Assembly: GCA_000320605.2 (NCBI GenBank)
Contig: KB445798.1
Location: 595,976-659,975, forward strand
Direction of reading: 5' to 3'
Length of the DNA: 64,000 nucleotides
Source of the DNA: Gelatoporia subvermispora B
Taxonomy: Eukaryota; Basidiomycota; Agaricomycetes; Polyporales; Gelatoporiaceae
In this document: positions 1 through 12,500 of the stretch, piece after piece
How positions within the stretch are numbered: position 1 is the stretch's first letter
Layout: each line of letters opens with the position of its first letter
Position numbers and translations under genes: made by a program
Notes under the pieces: model-generated
Told to the model about the DNA's origin: nothing
The model's input: only the letters and a program-made list of their open reading frames with translations
The model's database searches: none

Positions 1-2474
1 TGAGTCAATGCCAACTGATGTACTATAATTATTAGTACCAAGCAGTGGTGGAGCAGACTCACAACAGCGACGACGGATGGCAGTATGTTGGACTTGCTCA
101 AGACGCTGATTCTCCATGCATAATAACACTGTATGACTGAACTGGCTGAATGTTGCGTTAGTCGACACCACCCACATCGGGTCACCGAGACCTACTGAAT
201 CCGGTGATAATTGGTAGAGATAACCAATTCAAGTTTAGCCCGAGTAACCCCACGCAGTTTCCCCAGCTCAGTGCAATTTCGTGCCAGACATCATGGGTCG
301 CGAGGACCGTTTGTAGTGTTTCGACAAGAAAAAGACCGTAGACAATGACCTTGGTCACCCGGTTATCAGGTACCCCAGATTGGTGATAGATGTCTGGCCC
401 GGGGAATGTCAGCTATAAAATGTTCATTTGAGAATTTCCAGACTCAGATTACCCACATATCTGCATGAGCAGGGCCCCATATAGTCCCCAGTTGAATTGA
501 GCTCCAATAAGCTGCAGATGTGTACAAAAGTCTCAATTACCAGCCGTAGAAAACGTAGACTTCATGTAGTACTCACAGAGGGTCCTGCGCTGTTACTACG
601 CGTCAGTTCAAATGCATGACTCGAGATAAAATGATCGCTCACAGCTGGATAACAGGAGACCCTTCGGCAGCGCAGAACTCCATACCTGAAGGGAACGTGC
701 AACACAGGACTGGCCATCTCTAGCTCTATTTATGTAACGAAAGTGTTGGCCTGGGGTGTCTGTGCGACAGAGCCGGGTCATTTACCTAGAGAGTGTACAT
801 TCTAGTGAGCCAATCAGATCACGTTCAAGTGCGTACGTGTTCCTTGCACTCGATCATAGGTGCCGATGAGGTCAGACTCTTGGAGATGACAGCGCGCTGA
901 ACGTACCCTCCATATGATCCATCCATCTATTATTGGGCATCAGGAAAATGTCGTGTTGACTTAACGCGCCTCGCCTTCCTTTCGGGGCCTGGAAGCACCC
1001 TTTCTGCCCTGCCGCAACTCACTAGCGCGCGTTAAGTACCTCGAAAGGCATGCAAGCCGCCCTTAGACGAGTGGACATTTTTTGATGACTCGTAGAGTCA
1101 TCAAGAGATCTGTCAACATACTCCATTCCATATTCTTAGGACACAAACACAATCCACACGGTGTATAGCCCTTCAGATATGTGCATCATTTCCAAATAGC
1201 ACCAGTAAAGTTTCATCTTTGCTATTCTCACTTTCAAGTCTTTCGAGGTCGGTAAGCGCCCTGAAAGCGGCAAAAGTGGGAAAATCCCTGTCCACTGGGA
1301 ATGGAATGTTCCGATTTCTCTGCTTTGATGTCTCAAAGTAGGAAAAGGGACGCAAAAGCAGATGTGGTAGTTTCCTGATCTAACAGACACATGTCGCCTG
1401 TAGTGCGACGATGCTTCGTCTTCCGCGTTATCTCGTTTGAGTTGTTGCCGGCAACGCGGCTGGGGACTAACTTTAGCCATCACTGTAATGGGCCGCTGTC
1501 GAGCAACACAGGTTATCATGTGGACAGCTCTTAACGTCCAACTTTTAGAAGGCAGTACACCACCAAAGACTTCCCACGGTGTCTAGGCCTCGAAGGCCTG
1601 TCGTCACGGGTTTTTGAAGTGTTGAAGTGACGGTACTAGTAGAGATGACTCTAGTGCCAGAGACCTCGAGTACCGGTATCCAATGAACTGTAGAGAGGTA
1701 ACGCCTGCGCACATCAGACGGACGGATTCGTCTGTTCTGCCATTTTAGAACTTGGCCCCACTTTGGCGTCCTCGCAAAGGAAGAGCGCCGAAGGGAACGC
1801 GTAGCACCAATCAAACGAAAGGTTCTTCTGTCTCCAATGTAGCTCACTATCTAATGTGGCCAACGATATACAGCACAGGCATCTTGATGATCAAGTCCAC
1901 AGACCAGTGCGCTCATACTATTCGGGCTCTCATGCTGCATGATCCGTGAACAAAGCATGCATTATTGCGGTCGGCAGCAGTTCTCCATGTATCAGAACAT
2001 CTGATATCTATGAAGCTCATGTGGCCAAGACATGCATCATTGGACAATTGCGCAATAGGCACTTACCAGTGATGATTGCTATGCGTAGATTCGAACTAGA
2101 GCAGGCCCGATGTAAGTGACGAAGATATACAGGGACTGATGTTTCCCTACCAATCTTAGGTCTTAATTTTGGTTGCTGATACCTGTGACTGTCAGCGTGG
2201 CAGGACGAACTTTTTGAGTCGCGTCACTCCCACCCTAAGAAGGTTGTGCTCCCAAAAAGAAGTTATGGAAGGTCTAAGATCATAGGTTGAACTGTCTGCT
2301 AACGGTAATGCTCAACTATGGAATTGCGTCTTCCGGCGTGCTGATATCGGTCGCGGTATCGATCACGAGCAGAATATGACGACAATATTCCGCTGATTGA
2401 GCTTGATTCGTTCCACTCAAAAGGGCAGAGACACTCTCTGCTTGTGGCAGGATTCCTCTCTACAGCACATCGCA
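1..2474. other. Left flank without a recognisable gene
   Basis: I see no gene in this stretch. It holds only short reading frames on both strands, the longest about 127 codons, with low-complexity or implausible translations and no domain motif. The last few hundred bases must contain the promoter of the reductase that starts at 2475, but I cannot point to a convincing TATA element. Confidence 0.5.
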
Positions 2475-5400
2475 ATGCCCACTTTTGCGCTCTTACCAGA
2501 CTTCTTCACTTCCCAGTGCATTGAGCAGCCCAATGGTATCTTGTACTACGTTGTTCACGCTCATGATAGTGGTCTTGGCCTCGATATCTACCCCAAAAGC
2601 AGAATCGAAGTTCTTCGGGACGCTCAAGCAGCTGCTGGGTATCTGCAAAAGGCTGGAGTGAAGCCAAGGGTACCAGGAGGACCGGCTCAGACTATCTCGA
2701 TCGTCATGCGACATGGCTACGCATGTCTCACGATGTTCCTCGCCACATCGCTGAATCGCTGTGCAGTGAGCCAAGCTAGTGTTGACTACAATGCTGTAAT
2801 GCTCAAGCTCTGACCTTGTAGCCGGTACTCATCTCGCCTCAGAATACCACAGAGATGATCACAGCTCTAGCACAAACTTCAAACTCAACAGCGATCATCG
2901 TGGACAATGACCACATTGAACTTGCCTCGCAGATTCAGCAAGAAATTCCTTCGATTCTCGTAGTACACTTTGAAGCTTTCAATGCTTCCCGCAGTGTTCC
3001 GCCCACAAACGTTAATTTCTTGCCAGCGCTTACGGAAAGGGGTTATCTGGCTGAGAAGGATACCGCCTGTTATTACATGCACACATCGGGATCAACGGGT
3101 TGGTTTTGTCTGGTTTGAGTCGGGCTGGATTTGACGAAGTAGCGGCAGGTCATCCGAAGCTCATCCCGGAAGTCCACAGCAGCTGGTGGGATAAGGTCCA
3201 TCGTTATGCAGTACAAGAGCAAGGTCACCCGGCGGTAGTAATGACGCACCTTCAGCACGTGGGTACTCTAGGTTAATTTTGAGGCATTTGTGTTGACGGA
3301 GAATGTAGACGCAAGGTATTCTACGGTTTATGGCATTACCTTGGTTATCTCGCGATATTCCTGTTCTTGTGGAATCCAAGCGCCCGTTCGATGGGGATCT
3401 CCTTTGCCGCCTCCTCCAGCAGTTTCCCGGAGCCACGTGCGCAAGCCCTCCGTCTATTCTTGAAGATATATATAGCGGGGAGCCGAGGCTACTCGAAAGG
3501 CTAGTATCTGCTCACCGCGTACTATTCGCTGGAGCGTCGTTGTCACCAGCGGTTGGCAATAAACTAGCAATGGCGGGGGTTAAATTGATGACAGCCTTTG
3601 GAAGGCGAGAGAACTTGTCATGATGCAGCTGAACACGACATTATTGACACAGCACGACAGTACGGAAACTGGGCAGCTCACCATCCTCGACATCGCCTCT
3701 GATGACCCGCTTGATTGGCCGTACATGAGATTCCTCGACGAACATCAGATCTACATGGTCCCTGTTTCGGGATCTGACGGTGTATGTCAGCTTATTGTCA
3801 AGGTGCGTTGTAGGAACGATATTCGCATGCATGGCCACAGCTGACGTCTACCAGGCTGGACGCTTTGTGCCTGCAGATCTAGTCAATTTCTCCGATCCTC
3901 CAGGCTATTTCAGCGGTGATTTGTTCAAAGCTCATCCAGCGAAGAAAGGTGAGTCATCATTCGCTCACTGCAGAGGATATGATACTGATTGATGGTTCGA
4001 CATGATAGGTTTGTGGAAACATGTGGGACGACGAGGCTCAGTGGTACGTTATCTGCCTTTGAGGTGAATTCCTTCTGAGCCTCGTTGTCGATACCAAGAC
4101 TGTCCTAAGTAATGGCAAGAAAACGGACAACGGTCAAATACGTGAGTATGACTGTCAAGCATACAAGGACCAGTTCTCAGAGACCGCCCACAGGTTCTCT
4201 CATAACTCGAAGCCCAGCGATACGAGATATCGTCGTCTTCGGAGAAGGCCATGTCCAAAATGGAGTGATTATTTGGCCAGCTTCTACCTTTTCAAACCAT
4301 GAAACGACCATTGACACCCTGTGGCCTGTGGTCAAAAGTGCAAACGATGCGTTGCCTCCCCATTCACGAATTGTGAAAGAACTCGTTATCGTTGCCAGTG
4401 CCTCCAAGCCATTTGCGCTCTCGGATAAAGGTAGCGTGCGGGAATTCCAAACGCTGCGCCTTTACGAGCAGGAGATAGAGAATACGTATGCGAGTCTTGA
4501 GAGTGGATCCGTCAATATACCTCTACCACTTCATGATGATGGTGGTGGAATCTTGACATACATCAGGGATACTGTACAACGGCTTATGGGGAAGAATATT
4601 GACGATACCACGAATTTTTTCGACTCGGGTGAGCAGCCTCTCGTACCGCAGTTGACCATGCTTTGACCGTGCAACACCCAGGAATGGATTCGTTAATTGC
4701 GACAAGCTGCCGCTCTAGGCTACTCCCCTTGGCATCGATCCATGGATGGAGTACATTACCGAGGAACATTGTGTATCAGCATCCGACTATTCACGCTCTG
4801 TATCGAGTCATCACAGGCCGCGGCTCCTCAAATGACGGCCACCCAGAGCAAATTGACCTAGAACGCCTTATATCGAATCTGAACGATTCGTGGAGTTCTC
4901 TGGGGACCATTGACGCACGTTCTCCTCAAACAGACTCCAATGAGCCATGGGTCATTCTTCTGACTGGTTCCAGGGGAGCCCTGGGGCGTCAGCTCCTGCC
5001 ACTTTTCGTAGCATCACAGCGAGTTCATGCCGTGTATTGTTTGGATCGTCGCTTGGACCCTTCTCGTGCTACGACATATTCAAGCATGCCTACCGGTAAT
5101 TCCTCTTTACCATCAGGGAAGGTCAGGCGCTGGGAGATGGATATCTCACTGCCGCACCTAGGTCTGCAGGGTGAGCCATTGCAGCTGGTACGTCAATTGC
5201 CTACTCATATAAAGGTCCCTAATTCACTGAGCATCATTGACTTTTCCTGTCTCAGGTGCGGGAACATGTGACTCACATCGTGCATTGCGCATGGGAGGTG
5301 AACTTTAATCACCCACTGGAACGATTCGTGAATACACACATCAAGGGTGTCCAAACCCTCATCAATATCGCTATATCGACACAGCGTGCCACTTTCCCCC

Positions 5401-6159
5401 GGCTGGTCTTCGTATCCTCCATCGCCGCCGTACGCAATTATGCTGGCTTGGGAAAGATTGCGGAGCGCTGCTACTTCGACTCGAGGATTCCTTCCGACCT
5501 AGGTTACGGACAATCCAAGTACGTCGCAGAAAGAATCCTCGCTCACGCGTCGGAGAAGACAGGACTACCCATCACCATTGTTCGAGCTGGGCAGTTGTCC
5601 GGATGCATGACAACGGGCGAATGGAACGAACACGAAGTTTTCCCTATATTTTTCCGCTCGTGCCATCTACTTCGACGTATCCCTGATCATGCAGCGGTGC
5701 GTGATACTCTGACATCTCGGCTATTGGCTGCGTCTGACAACAAATTAGGATGCTTGTTGGGTACCAATTAACTTAGCGGCACAAGCCATCTTTGATATCC
5801 TTCAGCATGACGCTAGCGCCAGTGCGCCGTTGCTGACAGTACGACACATCGATAGCGCATACGCTTGTGAAGGATCTCGCTTGGTCCATTGGCTTGTTCG
5901 GGCGTCCGGTGGTACGCTGGAGACAGTATCGGTCGAATCGTGGATACAGGCCGTGCAAGAGGCTGAGGAAGATATACCCGCCAAACGACTTCTTCAAGTT
6001 TTCGACGCCTGGAAGTCCGACGCGAATCAAAGCGCCTCCAAAGCTCTATCTGTGGAGAGTACCAGAGAGATATCTCAAATGGCTGGCGGGATCCCACTTA
6101 CGTACGAGCTGGTGTCTTTGTATTGGCGTCATGCCACCCGGCAGCTGTCTGTGACCTAG
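2475..6159 (+). CDS. NRPS-like adenylate-forming reductase (A-T-R), 1028 aa, 12 exons
   Basis: Exons: 2475-2765, 2822-3098, 3149-3271, 3316-3604, 3661-3802, 3855-3948, 4009-4043, 4099-4141, 4194-4628, 4682-5187, 5256-5696, 5749-6159. They sum to 3087 nt and close in frame. The protein has an adenylation domain (A3 HTSGSTG at 184-190, A5 FGSTETG near 327, A7 SGDLF, A10-like DKGSVRE). A thiolation site follows (GMDSL, phosphopantetheine Ser580), then a thioester-reductase Rossmann domain (TGSRGALG at 671, YGQSK with Tyr829/Lys833). Such enzymes activate a carboxylic acid as AMP ester, load it on the carrier and release it as an aldehyde with NADPH. About 1000-1050 aa is usual, so it looks complete. 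The ATG at 2475 is the first in frame with the family-like start. The A8 region reads GRRGS instead of the usual GRxDD. The fourth intron starts with GC. The substrate is unknown; an aryl or aminoadipate-like acid is possible. Confidence 0.9.
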
Positions 6160-6923
6160 TCGACGGGGTAGCTTATGAACGTTGTGCTTCTGGTTCGATA
6201 TGTACTGTAGTTATGGTGTCTTCGTTCATTGTCCTAGAGAAGCACGCCCTACGAGAAATTATACATGCATGTAGCCCACGATGCGGAGATCTAACGCTGC
6301 TGGGAAGCGACAGTAATTGACGTGCATCAACTGTACAGTATCGCGATAGGTGATCCGTCGAATTGGGTCTTTGCAACTTACGAAGAGAACATGCCCTGAG
6401 TAGTGTTGCTGCATTTGAGGTCTCGGAAGGGATACGTCGCCAAAGGTAGCTCGACTTTAAACATCTACGACTGGACCTCCCCTGAAGAAGATACCTCGTC
6501 AAGAGTAGCTCAACTTTGAATATCTACGAGTGGTCCTCTGCTGCCTGAGTTACCTCATCTTTCCCAACATACATTAAAGCAGGAGCAAGCCACAAGCGGA
6601 GCAGACAGACAATACGCGGAAAGTTGACTCACGCTCATATTTCAGCCCCTGATCATGAAACTGTTCTTGGGAGTAAAAGTGATCAATTGATATCCGTGAG
6701 GTCTTACAATATCGCGTTTCATGCTAGATGACACGAATACAGGGAATACAATTGGAGCAGCGTCCATTCAAAGTAACAGTGTGTTAACGGCGTGAAATAT
6801 GACCATGCTCGACACAGCTACACATGGTATCGAATAGATTCCGTTGACCAAGCTGGAAAAATACTCAAAATCAGAGCAACTGGATTATATGAGAAGTCCA
6901 CAGGACGGGGAAATATCTGTCGT
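6160..6923. other. Convergent 3' intergenic region
   Basis: Spacer between the stop of the reductase (+) and the stop of the MFS transporter (-). It should hold both transcript ends. I see an imperfect direct repeat around 6420-6530: two stretches share TACGTCGCC/TACCTCGTC, AAGGTAGCTCGACTTTAAA-like text and ATCTACGA. No coding frame is convincing. Confidence 0.4.
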
Positions 6924-9357
6924 TCAACGGTGTATCGTAGGCGCAAACTTGGACTTAGCCCTCAGGGTCGTACCATATCTGTAGAAGCGAATAATCATCA
7001 ACATGATCTATATTGACATAATAGACATACTTGTAGAGCACAAAAGGTATTGGCATCATCAGTAAGGCGACACATCCCAGAATGGTGGATGCCCAACGAG
7101 GATCGAGTGCGCTGTACATCCTCGGAGCGAACAACTGAAACGGCCCAGCAGAGTCAGGGATCCGATGACGAAAATGTAACCACTTCAGGCCATACCGGGA
7201 GACCACCTGCTGCAGCGCTCCGAACGACAGTATTCGCAGCGAGGGCAGATGCCGCAGCAAAGAGGTAGACATCTGAACCATGGTCAGCGACGGAGCACTG
7301 ACAGTGATAGAACTGTACTTGCCAACTATGTAATTGATAAGTGACAGCTGCACATACAGATCAGCGTATCTTTCGAGACGATACCGAATGCCCTTTTACG
7401 TACAAACAGGAGTATGGAGGAGAATCCAAGGAAGAAAGCACCGGACAGTGGTCCCCAAACAGTGATGTGAGGGAACGACGTCCACCTATAGCATCATTTC
7501 AGCGTCTACAGTATGTGAGAGATGGCATTGAGATCCATTACCCAAACCAAAAGAATGCAATAGCATAAAGTGGGGATGTCCACATGGCCATCTCGAGACG
7601 AACTTCTGGCGGCACATGGTTCGGCTTATACCGTTGGACTGCAGCTTCGTAGCGTGGATTGAACACGAGAAGGTACTACCAGTGGGCGGAGAGTGGGTCA
7701 GCAGCATTTTCGAGCGGCCATTGTTGATGAGCCTACAACAAAGCTAGCAGTCACGCAGCCAGATACTACCGGGAGATACGTCAAACCTAGAGTACCTATT
7801 CGAGTGATCAGCATCATGCTCTGTATACGGTCCTCATGGGTCTCCAACCTGGATTGAAACCATGCTCCCCTTGATAAACACTAGGAAAGGCTTCGAAAAC
7901 CATATACATAGTTCCGTAGATAAACTGAATGATGACATAAGTAGATGATCATCATGTAGGAGGACGAAACTACTCACACTTGTGTACACGGTGGTTGCAG
8001 CCAGCATAGGCTCCTGAAACAGCATCTTGAACGGTCTCAACAGAGTCTGTTTGAGGCGATCCGAGAACGCTACGAGGTGATACGTCTCCATTGGGGCGTA
8101 GTAGCGGTGATCACCGGTTTGAACACGCTTTTGCCGCGCTTTGCGTAGAAGCAGGATAGGCCTACCTGATATGAGTGACATGTCGAGAGTGATAATAAAG
8201 GTCCAGCTTACGGGTATGTCTCCGGCAGAGAGGTAACAACAAGGGTGATGCAGAGGCCATTCTGTACGATGTGTTCATTCATGCGAAACATTTCGCGCAT
8301 CAAACTTACGAAGATCGTCAAGACCCAGAAGGTCCATCGCCAAGAAATCCCGGAAACGGAAATGTAGCCGCCGACGAGAGGTCCGCTGGTTGGTGTGCTG
8401 TGTGACCTCTAGTGCACAAGAAACGATTAGAAGAACTCACAGCGCAGATCCAATGAATGGCGCGTTCGCAAAGAGGATGTTTGCCTTTCCTCTAGTACTC
8501 GCGTCCCAACTGCACAGATGAGGCATGCATATGATGTTTGATAACGATGTCCGAATAACGCACATGTCCGAGATAATTGCACTGCGACCACATGGGCATC
8601 GTCAATGAATAGACCAGTTGGTGGATAACACCTACCCGCTGTTTGTGAAGGGAGCTGCCGCGAATATACCAGCCAAGAGGCGTAAAACGATGATTGACGT
8701 CCGATTGTGAGCGAGAGCACATCCGACTTGAAAACACTGCCGCATATCGTATGATTCAGGCGTCAGCGGAAATGTGCTCCACTTACAGTATAAACAGGCA
8801 ACGTTGACAAGAATACGAGTCGTCGGCCATACTATATGCTTGCAATGAGCTGGTAGGGTGCATTACTGACCAGTGTTTGCGCACCTGCTCAGACAAAGGC
8901 CCCCATAGTACTGGGCCAACGCAGTACCCAGTCACAAACAATGAGATGCACAGAACTACCAATTCTTCGGACATTGCGAATTGAAGAGCCAGGTTGGAGG
9001 CGATCCCAGCCGGTGCAGATGACGCTACTCCTCTGTCGAGGACAATTATGAAGTGTGAGGTCCCCCGAAGCAAGCGATAAAGTAGAGAGACTGACGCATT
9101 GAATGCGATTAAGCTAGCCACGATCGTCATATACCACCGCTTGCTCCGGGACCAATTCTGCGCGAACCGACGCCGGCGTATGGCTGCTGAGTCTTTGGAA
9201 GACAACGCGGCGAGAGTCGGTATACCTTAGGATTGTCTCGATCTTGAGGCCCAAACTCGACAAGAAATGCCTTGAGCTCCTCCTCCGATAACCGCTGCGT
9301 GGTATAGGTGGTGTCCTCAGCTACTTCCTGTTTGTCGGATTCCTGCATGGTTGACAT
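6924..9357 (-). CDS. MFS transporter, DHA1 type, 498 aa, 18 exons
   Basis: Exons on the minus strand: 9357-9226, 9157-9096, 9032-8885, 8831-8787, 8736-8636, 8581-8564, 8509-8441, 8385-8310, 8261-8212, 8161-7978, 7924-7849, 7795-7737, 7675-7542, 7485-7404, 7347-7323, 7272-7196, 7134-7031, 6978-6924. The sum is 1497 nt, in frame. An acidic cytosolic N-terminus ends in DNPKNWS, followed by about twelve hydrophobic segments. The motif-A loop GPLSEQ-YGRR lies at 109-118, SGISWRWTFWVL around 200-215, and the end PRWASTILGCVALLMMPIPF fits the last helix. This matches fungal drug:H+ antiporters related to bicyclomycin and polyamine exporters. It converges on the adenylate-forming reductase, so it may export that enzyme's product, but this is inference. 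Odd points: an 18-nt exon (8581-8564) and a GC-AG intron whose donor reads GCAAGT at 7322. Confidence 0.92.
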
Positions 9358-10570
9358 AGAAGATCTTCACTGAGAGCAGATAGTTATGAAGTTGGACGAA
9401 ACGGGTTTTGAAGTATTTAGTGGACCTCAAAGATGTCGATGAGGTCTTTGGAACTTGAGAACAGGGATTTTATTGAAAAGATTCTGCGACGGAAGGGAAT
9501 GGAAACATACGTTAAAGGCGCGGAAGCCGCACTCCACAACTCATTGACGACATCTGGTTCTGGAACGGTTCTTCTGTTCGGGCACAGTGACTCCTTCTGG
9601 CTTCCATTTCATCACTGGAGCCGTTTCTGACAGACAGGAGGTGCGCGGATGCGATCGAAAGAGAAACTGTTCGCGACGCCACGAAGCGACCTCGATCATC
9701 TGGGGGAGGGCTGCGGAGAGAAGGGTCCATGGCCCTATACACCGCGGGAATCCAGTCATATTTCGGCCCGATAAGCTCAGATTTTATCGTGGAAACTTAC
9801 GATTGAAAAACGCCTCCTACGAACCTTATCCAGCGGAAATATAGGTGATTGCCCACGGCGACCTAGTAGATAGCCGGCGGCCCGGAATAACCCCGTGATA
9901 GTCGTGGAAATGGCGTTGGTCTGCCCAATGCGAGCCCTCAGACAGTGTCATCAGTATCACATGCATATGTTCATAAATACCTATACCTATTGTCTGCGTC
10001 TTCGGACACCGGGGTGCTCCGGGTCTGGTATTGGAGTTCTGTCAGTGCGACCAGCGACTTCAGTGATCGGTGATTCACCAGTCAACTTCAATTGCAACGT
10101 TACGGCGTGTGAAAGATACGTGTGTCATACTCAATTACATCTGAGCTCATATCAATAGGCGAGTATGCTCGAGAAAAATGCATGTAGGCAGATCACAGGT
10201 TTCAAGCACCGCTGTCATGCCGAGCGCGTGAGATCCTCATCAATCAGGCCTGAGGGAGGCTTTAGTGCGCGTGGTGTGCAGCAAACATGGCGGAAGTCTC
10301 AACTGAAGATGTATTTACTGGGCAGTATGGGGTGTGCGATACACAGGAGACTTCTACAGGATATTACGAACATTGCGAGGGTGGATTTTGGGCTCATGAA
10401 GAGGTCAAGAGAAGAAACCGTCTAAAAAGAAAGTATCGACGATTGTTGCCGCAACCTGTGACGGTCACACATCGGCTTCGCAAAGCGAATGCGAATGCGA
10501 TCTAACGCGACAGCGGTGTTGCGATGTACAGCTGGTTTCCTGACGATAGGCGTGTACACTCGAGGAACAG
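9358..10570. other. Intergenic; one unrecognised 65-codon frame
   Basis: This is the upstream region of the MFS transporter. A 65-codon ATG frame on the plus strand (9433-9630) starts MSMRSLELENRDFIEKILRR. It is lysine- and glutamate-rich and could be a first exon, but no continuation or family is visible. Frames at 9895-10505 give no recognisable protein. Confidence 0.3.
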
Positions 10571-10710
10571 TCACCTCTTTCAAGGTCGCCTACTTGTCGG
10601 GCGCTATACCCGCCTACTGCTCGCTGACAGCGTAGCCAGCCCTAGCCGGGCTATAGGCGGTCCTAGGCGGCTTCCGTAAGGCTTGTAGGCGAGGGACTTG
10701 AAAGAGGTGA
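10571..10710. repeat. Foldback (MITE-like) element of about 140 bp
   Basis: The two ends form a near-perfect inverted repeat. The left arm at 10571-10593 has TCACCTCTTTCAAG followed by TCGCCTAC. The right arm at 10685-10710 reads back as the same text with a 3-nt difference in spacing. The interior is GC-rich and itself palindromic, with CCGCCTAC and CTATAGCCGCC-like units facing GGCTATAGGCGG and CTAGGCGG. No coding capacity and no clear target-site duplication are visible. It fits a small non-autonomous foldback element, though a structured RNA is also possible. Confidence 0.6.
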
Positions 10711-12500
10711 GTGAATAGCGGAGTCTGGCAGAGTTTAGGTATCTAGGTACAATCTGGCGGCGCGACGGCACGCCCGCTAGACCGGATGCATTATGCAACC
10801 TCGCAAACCTTCATGAGTGAGTTGAGGGCCATGTTCAACGACAAGAATCGTTGAACCATCCAGGGTTATGACTATGACAAGGGCCATGCAACTGATGTAT
10901 GGCAATGTGCCGAAAGCTCGCTACTTAGCGAAAACAACGACCTGCTCTTCGTCGAGCATGAAGCTCTCTTGATAGGCTGGTCGACCACCTCAAGGGCCTA
11001 ATTTAACCCTCGGAATACTCGCGGACCCATGTATCGGTCCTTTGTAAACCCTAACAAGTCAATGAACCTCGACTCAGAGTCCTCGCTCTTCTCACTGCAC
11101 ACTGCGAGTACTGTCTTTTACGTCGCGCCGCTGTCCGCGGCGCGACATTCCGATTCCCTGAATAGGAAATCGGTTATCACTCGTGGTGGCAAGCTGTGAG
11201 GTCATATAATCGTGATAAGTCGCACCCGACTTGTTCCGCCCTCTATTCTAGCTGCACATGTTCTTCCCTATTAACATTACTTGGCGCTCTCTCAGCTACG
11301 CACGAAGTTGACCACTTTCTGAATACCATGACAATCTGGCAGGCTCTTAAACCAGCCGTCGCTATAGAGTTCTCGCTCCAATTCGAGAGCTGTCTGCAAG
11401 GCTTCATGGTTCGCGGTTTATCTGATTATGGCACCATGACGTCTAAGCCCTTTCTGAATTTGGACGATGAGCAAGTGGGGCGGAGGAGAACTCTATAGGG
11501 CGGCTGGCGTTTGTCGTCAGCGACTGAAGGGCGCTCGTGTTTCTGCGCAGGAGAACTCAGAGCATGAACGTCTTTCAGCTTCGATTTTACACAGCGGTAC
11601 TGGGGGCGCTGTGCAAGGCATGTTATCGCATTATATCTCGAAGTTGTTTCTGTGCGTTCTACGCTGGATTCAAGCGCAAAGCCTATCGCGCGCGGTAACC
11701 GGCCCTTCGGGCGCTGACGATATACGCCAGCCGTCCTACAGAGTGATCCTCCCTTAATTTACCCACCGTCCCAAATGAAAGTATTCGAACGAATCCGGAA
11801 AGGAATCTCACGTGCTAAATTTTATGATGAACCTCGCTCTACGCTCTAGGATTTATGGAGGATAACTCTATAGCGACGGATGGTTTAAGAGCCTGACAAT
11901 CTGGTATCTTCGTCCGACTGCTGTTTGCGTAATCATTGATGTCCTGTGTCGGAAGTTCCCTTTCAATGTACTCTAATAGTACATACACTGAACGCGATCC
12001 AATACACGTCAGGCTTAGCTGATGTGTACTGCGCTGCCTGCTCGGGTCCTACTGCCTGCATGTGCGATTGATTGTGAGTTTGATATGCATTTGGATGTTT
12101 ATGTATCAAATATCGTATCGAGCCTAGTGTGAGGTTGAACTGAGCGCTATGCGAGATAGTCGCTCACTCAAAGGATGGGAAACAAGGAATCGGTCGGAAG
12201 ACGGCGGGCTTGTAGGCTGTATGTAGCTGCTTGTAGCGCCGTCTCAGCCAAGTAAAAGACAGTCACGTGCGATTGCGAAATGCGACGCGACGCTGATGAC
12301 GTCAGACGAGGCTCACCGCAAAGCAAACGCCGGGCGCCGATGTCGCCCGAAACGAACTCGACGTTGGGGGCGTTTCTCTCGCCTTGCCATAAAACCGCGC
12401 CATCATCTTCTATTGTCGAGTCTTACATACACGCCGACCGCGCTTCGCTCACTCATCAATTCATACGAGAACGAGAAACTGGAACTCTTTGCTCACATCT
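10711..12500. other. Intergenic region upstream of Mn-SOD
   Basis: No gene recognised. Two overlapping plus-strand frames (11196-11498, 11467-11757) have no family features. The last 200 bases before 12501 are GC-richer and contain TGACGTCA-like text near 12295 (GATGACGTCAGACG), which resembles a bZIP/CREB-type site and could serve the stress-response gene downstream. That link is inference. Confidence 0.35.

Noticed and set aside
1136..1847. Overlapping minus-strand frames near the left edge
   Set aside because: Two overlapping frames code different nonsense-like proteins and lack any family signal or splice continuation.
2397..6159. Reading the reductase as a pseudogene because its frames are broken
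   Set aside because: All breaks coincide with plausible short introns, and the joined exons give 1028 aa with every core motif.
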